Positions 8,960 through 16,415 of a stretch of 64,000 nucleotides of DNA are shown piece by piece; within the stretch, counting starts at the first letter, position 1, and every line of letters begins with the position of its first letter. The position numbers were made by a program, and so were the translations under genes. The notes beneath the pieces are model-generated. The model was not told where the DNA came from. It worked only from the letters and a program-made list of their open reading frames with translations, and searched no databases. The stretch is from an uncultured Clostridia bacterium (GTDB lineage Bacteria; Bacillota; Clostridia; Christensenellales; Aristaeellaceae). The stretch spans positions 231,506 to 295,505 of the forward strand of contig CAMKNZ010000001.1 in assembly GCA_946414315.1 (NCBI GenBank), read 5' to 3'.

Positions 8960-10140
8960 CAGCGGATCCCCCTGTCTTCGTCATACTTCTGCCAGTAAGG
9001 CGCGTAGATCTCCACGGCGCGTTTGTGCTGGTCCAGCGTCTTGGAGAAATACAGTTCGCCACTTTCCGGCTCCTTGGCGCAGAAGTAGAGGTATTTTTCC
9101 TGGATCATGCTGCTGTCCGGATACAGCGCCGCCCGGATCGCCGCCGGGGAAGGATTGCAGACCGGGCCCAGGGGCAGTCCGGTCACCTGATAGGTATTGT
9201 ACGGGCTGCTGACAGTCAGGTCGCTGTCCCCCAGCGCCATCTTCCGCACGCCGGTGATATAGTGGATCGTCACATCGCTTTCCAGTTTCATGCCTTCCTT
9301 CAGGCGGTTGTGAAACACGGCGCTGACGCGGGCAAAATCGCTTTCCTTCGCTTCCTTTTCGATCAGGCTGGCCAGGGTCAGCACCTGGTCCATGGTCATG
9401 CCGAGTTCCTCCGCCCGCTCCTGGTTCTCGACCGTGAAAACCGCTTCGGTCTGGCTCAGCAGTTTCCGGATGATATCGTCTTCCGTGGCGGATACATAGA
9501 CTTCATAGGTATTCGGGGACAGGTAGCCCTCCAGCACGTATTTCCGTTTTTCAGGTTGGCCGGATGTCAGCACATCCTGGATGTAATAGTATTCCCGGTA
9601 AGCTTTGCCGTCCCGGCAGGCTGCCAGGAAGGTGTCCGCGCTTTCAAAGACGCCGTTTTTGACCATGCGCGCCGCAAAGTCCTCCACGGTCTCGCCGGGA
9701 ATCAGGGTAATGTTCCGGACCAGCGGATTGCCGTCGCCGGTCGTCAGCAGGTCCGCAATCTCCGTCATGGCCATATCCTTGCGGATCGCGTAGGAACCGA
9801 CCTGGATCTTCTGGCTCATGCCGGCAAAGTCGCAGTAGTATTTGAACACGCTCCGGTTCCGGATCAGGCCGGCGTCCTCCAGGTTGGTCGCAACCCGGTT
9901 CAGGCTTTCGCCGCTGCCCACCTCAAACGTATATTCCTGTGAATCCTCCTGGTCCACAGGCGCAAGAAAACTGCCGTACAGTTTCCCCCATACGGTCATT
10001 CCGATGCCGATCACCAGCACAAGCACGGTCAGCCCTACCAGGATCGGGCGGAGGATCATCCACAGCCCGCTGTACCAGTAGAGTCCGTATTTGCGCTCCT
10101 CCCGCATACTGCGGTAGGTATATTTCTTTTCGTCGCTCAA
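8959..10140 (-). CDS. mltG: Endolytic murein transglycosylase MltG
   Basis: The 393-residue protein has a cytoplasmic N-terminal tail, one membrane helix at about residues 33-55, a LysM-like region (FEVGSGESLNRVATNLEDAG), and the YceG domain with the catalytic Glu in LASLIEKEA (about residue 255) followed by RVSAVFHNRL and SDVTIHY. MltG cuts nascent glycan strands at the membrane and so sets their length. The C-terminal YFCAKEPESGELYFSKTLDQH segment is the usual family ending. Its stop overlaps the U32 start by ATGA, and the YlbF gene is only three bases upstream. Confidence 0.95.
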   Translation of the reverse strand: MSDEKKYTYRSMREERKYGLYWYSGLWMILRPILVGLTVLVLVIGIGMTVWGKLYGSFLAPVDQEDSQEYTFEVGSGESLNRVATNLEDAGLIRNRSVFKYYCDFAGMSQKIQVGSYAIRKDMAMTEIADLLTTGDGNPLVRNITLIPGETVEDFAARMVKNGVFESADTFLAACRDGKAYREYYYIQDVLTSGQPEKRKYVLEGYLSPNTYEVYVSATEDDIIRKLLSQTEAVFTVENQERAEELGMTMDQVLTLASLIEKEAKESDFARVSAVFHNRLKEGMKLESDVTIHYITGVRKMALGDSDLTVSSPYNTYQVTGLPLGPVCNPSPAAIRAALYPDSSMIQEKYLYFCAKEPESGELYFSKTLDQHKRAVEIYAPYWQKYDEDRGIR

Positions 10141-10143
10141 TGC

Positions 10144-10494
10144 TTAACCCTCGACCCCCGGCATGGTGATATCGAGATCCGCTGCTTCAGTCACGATCTT
10201 GAAGATATCGGAAAGGGCCTGCTGAAGCTGCATCTCGGAAAGCAGGAACCGGCTGACTTCCGGTTTGGAGAACAGCAGAGTCGAAATGCCGGAGAAACGC
10301 TGCATATCTTCATTATCGGCCGTTTTTCCGCTCATGGCGGTCATCTGGATGGTCATCTGCAGCTTCCGGTATTCACGGACCAGTGCAGCGGTGGTCTCAT
10401 CCGACATGACGGATTCCTTCAGCTCGTGATAGGTCTTGTATTCATCGCTGTCGCGGATATCCTGTGCCAGGCGGTAAGTGGATGAGTAGTCCAT
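10144..10494 (-). CDS. YlbF family regulator
   Basis: The 116-residue, mostly helical protein matches the YlbF/YmcA (DUF964) family: SDEYKTYHELKESVMSDE early and LLFSKPEVSRFLLSEMQLQQALSDIF late. In Bacillus subtilis YlbF, YmcA and YaaT form the Y complex that tunes RNase Y and development; single YlbF-like proteins are common in Clostridia. Here it is the first gene of the YlbF-MltG-U32-VanW operon, with only a three-base gap to mltG, and it lies directly downstream of RNase J, an attractive but unproven RNA-decay context. The Shine-Dalgarno GAGGAGG sits eight bases before ATG. Confidence 0.85.
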   Translation of the reverse strand: MDYSSTYRLAQDIRDSDEYKTYHELKESVMSDETTAALVREYRKLQMTIQMTAMSGKTADNEDMQRFSGISTLLFSKPEVSRFLLSEMQLQQALSDIFKIVTEAADLDITMPGVEG

Positions 10495-10522
10495 CGTTCG
10501 TCCTCCTCTGCAGATAATTAAA

Positions 10523-10555
10523 CGGTCAGGAGAATGATCTTCTTCCTCCTGACCG
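10523..10555 (-). terminator. Terminator of the RNase J transcript
   Basis: A 10-bp stem (CGGTCAGGAG with CTCCTGACCG) is followed on the minus strand by TTTAATT. It lies downstream of the RNase J stop and just inside the start of the next transcript, so it abuts the YlbF promoter. Confidence 0.55.
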
Positions 10556-10557
10556 AT

Positions 10558-10586
10558 ATTATATCCATTTTTGCCTTAAAGCGCAA
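10558..10586 (-). promoter_or_regulatory. Sigma-A promoter of the YlbF-MltG-U32-VanW operon
   Basis: Minus-strand TTGCGC (10586-10581), 17-base spacer, perfect TATAAT (10563-10558), located between the RNase J stop and the YlbF start. Confidence 0.75.
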
Positions 10587-10607
10587 CGAAGCGCCCCGGA
10601 GTGGGGA

Positions 10608-12284
10608 TCAGACGTCCAGGATGATCGGCAGGATCATCGGGTTCCGTTTGATCTTGTCAAAAATGAAGCGGTGCACTTCGTCCTTGATCGTGTTCTTCAG
10701 CTCAGGCCAGTTCTCGCCGTCCAGGCTGTTGTTCGCAAGGATCTCCCGGACCAGTTCCTGGGTGGAGTCGATGATATCCTCGTTCTCCTTCACATAGATG
10801 AAACCGCGGGAAACGATGTCCGGCCCGGAAACCAGTTTCTGTTCGTCCCGGTCGATGGCCAGCACAACGATCAGCAAGCCGTCCTGGCTCAGGTGCTTCC
10901 GGTCGCGGAGCACCACGTTGCCGACGTCGCCGACGCCCAGGCCGTCCACCAGCACGCCGCCCACAGGCACCTGTTCGCCCAGGGCCAGCACGTCCTGGTT
11001 CATCTCGATCACCTGGCCCAGTTCGGGAATCACGATGTTCTGGCTGGGAATGCCCATGGATTCCGCCAGGATGGCATGCTGCCACATCATGCGGTATTCG
11101 CCGTGAACGGGGATGAAGTACTTCGGCCGAACCAGGGCGTGCAGAAGCTTGAGTTCTTCCTGGCAGGCGTGGCCGGAAACGTGCACTTCAGCCATGGCGC
11201 TGTAGATCACCTGCGCACCGAGGCGGTACAGCTGGTTGATCACGCGGGAGATGAACTTCTCGTTGCCGGGGATCGGCGTGGAGGAGATGATGACCATGTC
11301 GCTCTGCCGGATCTGCAGTTTGCGATGTTCCGCGTAGGCCATCCGGGTCAGGCCGGCCATCGGCTCGCCCTGGCTGCCTGTGGTCAGGACCAGCACTTCG
11401 TTGTCCGGATATTCATCCAGCACGTCCATGTCGATCAGCCAGCCCTCCGGGATCCGAAGCTCGCCGATGCTCATCGCCACGCGGCTGACATTCACCATGC
11501 TGCGTCCGATAAAGCAGACCCGGCGTCCGTAGCGGATCGCGTCGTCGATGATCATCTGCATCCGGTGGATGTTGCTGGCGAACATGGCCACGATCACGCG
11601 GCCCGTCGCCTGGGCAAACAGGTTCTCGAAGGTCTCGCCGACCTTGAACTCGCTCATGGTATAGCCGGGGCGTTCCACGTTGGTGGATTCGCACAGCATG
11701 GCCAGCACGCCCTGCTCCCCGTAACGGGCAAAGGTCTGCAGGTCCGTGATCTGCCCGTCGATGGGTGTATAGTCCACCTTGAAGTCGCCGCTGCAGATCA
11801 CCGTGCCGGCCGGGCAGGTAATCGCAATGGCGCAGGCACCGGCAATGGAATGGCTCACGTGGATGAACTGGCATGTGAACTGCCCCAGCTGAACCGTGTC
11901 CTTGGGCTGGATCACGTGCATGGGGATCCCTTCCACCCGGTATTCCTTCAGTTTCAGATCCACCAGGGCCAGCGTCAGCTTTGTGCCGTAGATATGTGCA
12001 GGCGCCTGCTTTAAGATATAAGGCGTGGCGCCGATATGATCTTCATGGCCGTGGGTAAACAGATATCCGCGGATATGATCCCTTTTGCCCATCAGGTAGG
12101 TGATATCCGGGATTACAAGGTCCACTCCCAGCATGTCTTCCTTCGGGAAAACACTGCCGCAGTCCACGACGATGATATCGTCTTCGTATTCAAAAACATA
12201 CATGTTTTTGCCGATCTCATCAACACCGCCGAGAGACACGATCCGCAGTCTGCTGGTTTCCTTTTCCTTGCTCTTCGCGCTCAC
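10608..12284 (-). CDS. Ribonuclease J
   Basis: The protein (558 residues from the GTG at 12284) is a metallo-beta-lactamase/beta-CASP ribonuclease. FTHGHEDHIG carries the zinc-binding signature, with VHGEYRMM and SGHACQEELK from the beta-CASP part, and the C-terminal domain ends with DEVHRFIFDKIKRNPMILPIILDV. RNase J removes RNA from the 5' end and also cuts internally, acting in mRNA decay and rRNA maturation. I chose the GTG because AAAGGAGG (12298-12291) lies six bases ahead of it; an ATG fourteen codons upstream has no such site. It is the only RNase J gene in this window. Confidence 0.93.
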   Translation of the reverse strand: MSAKSKEKETSRLRIVSLGGVDEIGKNMYVFEYEDDIIVVDCGSVFPKEDMLGVDLVIPDITYLMGKRDHIRGYLFTHGHEDHIGATPYILKQAPAHIYGTKLTLALVDLKLKEYRVEGIPMHVIQPKDTVQLGQFTCQFIHVSHSIAGACAIAITCPAGTVICSGDFKVDYTPIDGQITDLQTFARYGEQGVLAMLCESTNVERPGYTMSEFKVGETFENLFAQATGRVIVAMFASNIHRMQMIIDDAIRYGRRVCFIGRSMVNVSRVAMSIGELRIPEGWLIDMDVLDEYPDNEVLVLTTGSQGEPMAGLTRMAYAEHRKLQIRQSDMVIISSTPIPGNEKFISRVINQLYRLGAQVIYSAMAEVHVSGHACQEELKLLHALVRPKYFIPVHGEYRMMWQHAILAESMGIPSQNIVIPELGQVIEMNQDVLALGEQVPVGGVLVDGLGVGDVGNVVLRDRKHLSQDGLLIVVLAIDRDEQKLVSGPDIVSRGFIYVKENEDIIDSTQELVREILANNSLDGENWPELKNTIKDEVHRFIFDKIKRNPMILPIILDV

Positions 12285-12394
12285 AGTGAACCTCCTTTCG
12301 TACGTACAAATATTCAAATGTTTCACAGAACACGATAGGCATACGATGCCCCTCCGTTTTTGTGAAGCGCTGTATGAAACTCATACTTGAGGGT

Positions 12395-12403
12395 AGTATA
12401 TCA
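12395..12403 (-). promoter_or_regulatory. Extended -10 promoter candidate for RNase J
   Basis: On the minus strand TGATATACT forms an extended -10 element about 110 bases before the GTG. No good -35 box is visible at the right distance. Confidence 0.4.
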
Positions 12404-12496
12404 CAGATTTTGGAAATGCGCTACCCCTTGCCGATCAAAATGTTCAGCGATTTTTGTTTTTTTCCTGAACCTCAGAAACGACCGGATCTGCACATG

Positions 12497-12521
12497 AAAA
12501 AGGCTGCCGTTCCCGGCAGCC
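12497..12521 (-). terminator. Terminator of glyA
   Basis: Stem GGCTGCCG/CGGCAGCC with a four-base loop, followed on the minus strand by TTTTTC, lies about 30 bases after the glyA stop. Confidence 0.85.
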
Positions 12522-12549
12522 TGAAAAGCTTGACACTGATCAATTTTTG

Positions 12550-13785
12550 TTATTGATACAGCGGATATCCTGCCATCATGTTTTCCACCTGCGCCTTGAT
12601 CGACGGCACAGCGGCTTCGCCTTCGCGAAGGACTCTGGCGATCCAGCTCGCGACTTTCTTCATCTCCGGCTCCTTCAGTCCACGGGATGTCGCGGCGGGA
12701 GTGCCGACGCGGATACCGCTGGTTACGAAGGGGCTGCGGGTTTCATTGGGCACGGTGTTCTTGTTCACCGTGATGTTTGCTTCTTCCAGGAGTGCTTCCA
12801 TCTGCTTCCCGGTCATTTCGGTGCCGGTGAAGTCCAGCAGGAGCAGGTGGTTGTCCGTTCCGTCGGAGACCATGCGGACGCCTTCTTCGCGGAAGGTGCG
12901 TTCCATCTCTTTCGCGTTCAGGATGATCTGGTGCTGATAGGTCCGGAAGTCTTCCTTCAGCGCTTCGCCCAGGCATACTGCCTTGCCGGCGATCACATGC
13001 TCCAGCGGGCCGCCCTGGGTGCCGGGGAAGATTGCCTTGTCGATCGCCTTGGCGTATTCTTCACGGCACAGGATCATACCGCCGCGGGGGCCGCGGAGGG
13101 TCTTGTGGGTCGTTGTGGTCACAAAGTCGGCAAAAGGAACGGGGCTGGGATGTTCACCCGCCGCCACCAGGCCGGCGATGTGGGCCATATCCACCATCAG
13201 CATGGCGCCGACTTCATCGGCGATGGCGCGCAGGGTCTTGAAATCGATCACCCGCGGATAGGCGGAAGCGCCGGCAACGATCAGCTTCGGTTTGTTTTCC
13301 TTCGCCAGGCGGAGCACTTCGTCATAGTCGATCATCTCCGTCTCGGAGGAAACGCCGTAAGGAACAAAATTGAAATAGGAACCGGACATGTTCACGGGGC
13401 TTCCGTGGGTCAGGTGTCCGCCATTGGACAGGCTCATGCCCATGACGGTGTCGCCCGGCTTCAGCACGGCAAAGTACACAGCCATGTTGGCCTGAGCGCC
13501 GCTGTGGGGCTGGACGTTGGCGTGGTCCGCGCCGAACAGCTCGCAGGCGCGTTTCCGGGCCAGGTCCTCAATAATGTCAACGAACTCGCATCCGCCGTAA
13601 TAACGTTTGCCCGGGTAACCTTCCGCATACTTGTTTGTCAGGCAGGTGCCCATCGCAGCCATAACCGCGGGAGAAACGAAGTTTTCGCTCGCAATCAGCT
13701 CCACATGGGTCCGCTGGCGGTTCAGTTCCAGGCCGATCGCATCGGCCACCTCGGGATCAGTCTGACGGATCAGTTCCAGTTCCAT
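12550..13785 (-). CDS. glyA: Serine hydroxymethyltransferase
   Basis: The 411-residue enzyme interconverts serine and glycine while charging tetrahydrofolate with a one-carbon unit, using pyridoxal phosphate. The PLP lysine sits in [13 protein letters not shown] (about residue 226), with [14 protein letters not shown], the [10 protein letters not shown] cofactor-contact motif and the N-terminal [17 protein letters not shown] all present. Length and motifs are canonical. The gene follows the SRP RNA gene on the same strand, with the SRP terminator between them, and is ended by its own terminator. Confidence 0.97.
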   Translation of the reverse strand: MELELIRQTDPEVADAIGLELNRQRTHVELIASENFVSPAVMAAMGTCLTNKYAEGYPGKRYYGGCEFVDIIEDLARKRACELFGADHANVQPHSGAQANMAVYFAVLKPGDTVMGMSLSNGGHLTHGSPVNMSGSYFNFVPYGVSSETEMIDYDEVLRLAKENKPKLIVAGASAYPRVIDFKTLRAIADEVGAMLMVDMAHIAGLVAAGEHPSPVPFADFVTTTTHKTLRGPRGGMILCREEYAKAIDKAIFPGTQGGPLEHVIAGKAVCLGEALKEDFRTYQHQIILNAKEMERTFREEGVRMVSDGTDNHLLLLDFTGTEMTGKQMEALLEEANITVNKNTVPNETRSPFVTSGIRVGTPAATSRGLKEPEMKKVASWIARVLREGEAAVPSIKAQVENMMAGYPLYQ

Positions 13786-13874
13786 TTCGAATCATCCTTC
13801 CATGCTTCAATCACACCGGCATGTAGTATAGCATACTTCCAATATTCTACATATACTCTGCACGCCGGAAACAG

Positions 13875-14010
13875 AAAAAAAACCGCCTGCGCTCAGATCG
13901 GACAGCCCTGCAGCACATCTTCACAAGCGCTTACTGCTGCTTCCGTCAGGACCTGACAGGGTTCACACCGGAAGATCGCACAGGATCCGGTCTTCATCGC
14001 GCAAACGGCA
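13875..14010 (-). ncRNA. ffs: Signal recognition particle RNA (small bacterial form)
   Basis: On the minus strand the conserved SRP domain IV is clear: GTGAACCCTGTCAGGTCC, then GACGGAAGCAGCAGTAAG, with the GGAAGCAGC loop and its pairing partner GTGCTGCAGGG downstream. The 5' and 3' ends can pair (GCCGTTTGCGC with GCGCAGGCGGT), which places the ends close to the promoter start and to the eight-T tail at 13882-13875. At about 130 bases it is larger than the Escherichia coli 4.5S RNA but shorter than the 270-base Bacillus scRNA. Exact ends are inferred from promoter and terminator. Confidence 0.9.
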
Positions 14011-14016
14011 AGACAC

Positions 14017-14045
14017 AGTATACCGTTTTCCGTCCTGAAAAGCAA
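14017..14045 (-). promoter_or_regulatory. Promoter of the SRP RNA
   Basis: Minus-strand TTGCTT (14045-14040), 17-base spacer, TATACT (14022-14017). The predicted start falls about seven bases further on, at the 5' end of the closing stem. Confidence 0.75.
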
Positions 14046-14175
14046 GGGCCGTTTCCGCTTTCACGCCTTGTTTTTTCTTTTGGTTTTTATCCTGTTTCAC
14101 CTTGACCCGCGCCCCCTGCAAAGCGTAAAATATGCTTTGTTGTTTGATCGTTCTTGGCAAGGGGGAATACGGCAG

Positions 14176-15657
14176 ATGAAACTTGGTTTTGATCATGACA
14201 AATATACCGCGATGCAGTCCGAGCGTATCATCCAGCGCATCGACGAATTCGGCGGAAAGCTCTATCTGGAGCTTGGCGGCAAGCTGTTTGACGACTTCCA
14301 CGCCAGCCGGGTGCTCCCCGGGTTCCAGCCGGACAGCAAGGTCCAGATGCTGCTGAAGATGAAGGACAAGGAAGAGATCCTCATCGCGGTCAACGCCAAT
14401 GACATCGAGACCAGTAAAGTCCGCGGCGACCTGGGCATCACCTACGACCTGGATACCCTCCGCCTGATCGACGCCTTCCGGGGCATCGGCCTGTATGTCG
14501 GAAGCGTGGTGCTGACCCGCTGGGCCGGACAGCCCGCTGCCGTCGCCTTTGAGCAGCGGCTGAATGCCCAGGGCATCAAAACCTATCGCCACTACCCCAT
14601 TGAAGGATACCCCACCAACGTAGACCTGATCGTCAGCGACGAGGGCTTCGGCCGCAACGACTATGTGGAGACCACCCGCCCCCTGGTGCTGGTCACCGCG
14701 CCCGGTCCCGGAAGCGGCAAAATGGCTACCTGCCTCAGCCAGCTGTATCAGGAAAACCACCGGGGAATCAAAGCCGGTTACGCCAAGTTCGAAACCTTCC
14801 CCATCTGGAACCTCCCGCTCAAGCATCCGGTCAACGTGGCCTATGAAGCCGCCACCGCGGACCTGAGCGACGTGAATATGATCGACCCCTTCCACCTGGA
14901 AGCCTACGGCCAGACCACGGTCAACTATAACCGGGACATCGAGATCTTCCCGGTACTGAACGCCCTGTTCGAGCATGTCTGGGGCAAATCCCCCTACAAG
15001 AGCCCGACCGATATGGGCGTCAACATGGTGGGCTACTGCATCACCGATGACGAAGCCTGCCGGGCCGCCGCGGAAAAAGAAATCGTCCGCCGGTATTATG
15101 CCGCCCGCTGTTCTTTCCTTCAGGGTCATGCCAAAAAGGAAGAAGCCGAAAAGATCTTCCTGCTGATGAAACAGCTGAACCTGGACGACGGCATCCGGCC
15201 CGTGATGGCCGCCGCCCGTTCCCGCGCCGAATCCACCGGCAGTCCTGCCCTGGCCATTGAGCTGCCCAACGGCGAGATCGTCACCGGCAAGACCACGGAT
15301 CTGCTGGGGCCCTCTGCCGCGGTGATCCTGAACGCGCTGAAGAAACTGGCGCGCATTCCGAAAAAAGCGCACCTGATTTCTCCCGAGGTTGTTGAACCCG
15401 TTCAGGAACTGAAGTGCAAGTATCTGGGCAACCACAACCCCCGCCTGCATTCGGATGAGGTGCTGATCGCCCTGTCCGTTTCCGCGGCCACCAACTACAA
15501 CGCCGCCAGGGCACTGAGCAAACTGCCGAAGCTGAAGAACTGCGAAGTTCATTCCACGGTCATCCTGCCCGCAGTGGACGACAACACCTTCCGCCGGCTA
15601 GGCGTGAACCTGACCTGCGATCCCGGATACCAGAGCCACAGGCTGTACCATAAGTAA
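14176..15657 (+). CDS. DUF1846 family protein
   Basis: Starting at ATG 14176 the protein has 493 residues, the usual length of the DUF1846 family (KLGFDHDKYTAMQSERI start, YLELGGKLFDDFHASRVLPGF, and a LVTAPGPGSGKMATCLSQLY motif around residue 175). A further in-frame extension upstream is possible but overlaps the SRP promoter and lacks a ribosome site. The GPGSGK loop looks like a nucleotide-binding turn. Structures of family members exist, but the reaction is not established to my knowledge. The gene is monocistronic and shares a terminator with the convergent QueT gene. Confidence 0.9.
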   Translation: MKLGFDHDKYTAMQSERIIQRIDEFGGKLYLELGGKLFDDFHASRVLPGFQPDSKVQMLLKMKDKEEILIAVNANDIETSKVRGDLGITYDLDTLRLIDAFRGIGLYVGSVVLTRWAGQPAAVAFEQRLNAQGIKTYRHYPIEGYPTNVDLIVSDEGFGRNDYVETTRPLVLVTAPGPGSGKMATCLSQLYQENHRGIKAGYAKFETFPIWNLPLKHPVNVAYEAATADLSDVNMIDPFHLEAYGQTTVNYNRDIEIFPVLNALFEHVWGKSPYKSPTDMGVNMVGYCITDDEACRAAAEKEIVRRYYAARCSFLQGHAKKEEAEKIFLLMKQLNLDDGIRPVMAAARSRAESTGSPALAIELPNGEIVTGKTTDLLGPSAAVILNALKKLARIPKKAHLISPEVVEPVQELKCKYLGNHNPRLHSDEVLIALSVSAATNYNAARALSKLPKLKNCEVHSTVILPAVDDNTFRRLGVNLTCDPGYQSHRLYHK

Positions 15658-15668
15658 ACCGAAACAAT

Positions 15669-15707
15669 AAAACCGTCTTCCCGGCGAGACCTTGGGAAGA
15701 CGGTTTT
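15669..15707. terminator. Bidirectional terminator
   Basis: A perfect 14-bp stem (15669-15682 with 15694-15707), with A and T runs on its arms, lies between the convergent DUF1846 and QueT genes. Confidence 0.85.
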
Positions 15708-15719
15708 GTAATCCGCCTG

Positions 15720-16208
15720 TTATTTCATGTTTCTGATCTGGGGAATGTTTTTCAGGGACCGCCAGAGCAGGAGGCCCAGGATGCCGCAGGCGATGATTTC
15801 GCCGGCGCCGACCGTCAGCACCAGATACCACCAGGCGTCCGGTACGCCGTATACCTTGATCAGGATGATCGGCACGATCGCCGCGTTGCTCACCACCGGC
15901 GGGATCCAGGCAAGCAGCGGCTTGTCCTTCAGCAGGCGGGTGCCCACGGCGCCGATCAGGGTCGCCAGGCTGCCGAACACCACGTCCCACGCGGCGCAGC
16001 CGGTCAGCAGGTTGGCGAGCACGCAGCCCACCGTCAGGCCGGGAACTGCCGCCACAGTAAAAACCGGCAGGATCGTCAGGGCCTCGGACAGGCGGACCTG
16101 GATCGCGCCGCTGGCCAGGCCGAGCAGGTTCGCAATCCAGGTAAGCACCACATACAGGGCGGCGATCATACCGGCGTTCGCAAGTTGCAGGGTTTTGTTT
16201 CTGTTCAT
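15720..16208 (-). CDS. queT: QueT-type queuosine precursor transporter (ECF S component)
   Basis: The product, 162 residues from ATG 16208, has about five membrane helices and matches QueT: LANAGMIAALYVVLTW, AIQVRLSEALTILPVF, GLTVGCVLANLL and the tail LWRSLKNIPQIR. QueT is the substrate-binding subunit of an energy-coupling factor transporter for queuosine precursors such as preQ1 or queuine; the shared ATPase and T subunits are not in this window. An alternative ATG at 16220 touches the AAAGG element with no spacing, so the second ATG is preferred. A structured leader that resembles a preQ1-I riboswitch precedes it. Confidence 0.85.
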   Translation of the reverse strand: MNRNKTLQLANAGMIAALYVVLTWIANLLGLASGAIQVRLSEALTILPVFTVAAVPGLTVGCVLANLLTGCAAWDVVFGSLATLIGAVGTRLLKDKPLLAWIPPVVSNAAIVPIILIKVYGVPDAWWYLVLTVGAGEIIACGILGLLLWRSLKNIPQIRNMK

Positions 16209-16220
16209 TTCGGTTTCCAT

Positions 16221-16261
16221 CCTTTAGTTTTGTTTTAGGTGAGGAAGGTCTCGAACTCACC
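16221..16261 (-). promoter_or_regulatory. Candidate preQ1-I-like riboswitch (H-type pseudoknot) before queT
   Basis: Minus-strand GGTGAG (16261-16256) pairs with CTCACC (16243-16238) around a 12-base loop. An A-rich tail, TAAAACAAAACTAAAGG (16237-16221), follows. CCTT in the loop can pair with AAGG at the ribosome site, giving the small pseudoknot layout of preQ1-I switches. The canonical loop sequence is only partly matched. The link to a queuosine transporter supports the call. Confidence 0.5.
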
Positions 16262-16279
16262 GCGCAGGCGCGCCATCGG

Positions 16280-16308
16280 AATATACCATAATTCCTCCGT
16301 CAATTCAA
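16280..16308 (-). promoter_or_regulatory. Promoter of queT
   Basis: Minus-strand TTGAAT (16308-16303), 17 bases, TATATT (16285-16280). The predicted transcript starts about ten bases ahead of the candidate riboswitch. Confidence 0.55.
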
Positions 16309-16329
16309 GCGCCTGTGTTTAATCATTCT

Positions 16330-16358
16330 TTGCTTTTTCTTTTTTTCTGTGTTATACT
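16330..16358 (+). promoter_or_regulatory. Promoter of the LacI-sensor/EAL gene
   Basis: TTGCTT (16330-16335), 17 bases of T-rich spacer, TATACT (16353-16358). Confidence 0.65.
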
Positions 16359-16415
16359 CTGCCTGAACAACGTACAATCTTTTACAAGCATCATCCGCAC
16401 AGGAGGATCAGCGTT

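Noticed and set aside
13963..15552. A 529-codon frame on the minus strand opposite the DUF1846 gene
   Set aside because: It is antisense to a conserved gene and would include the SRP RNA 5' end; no ribosome site or motif supports it.
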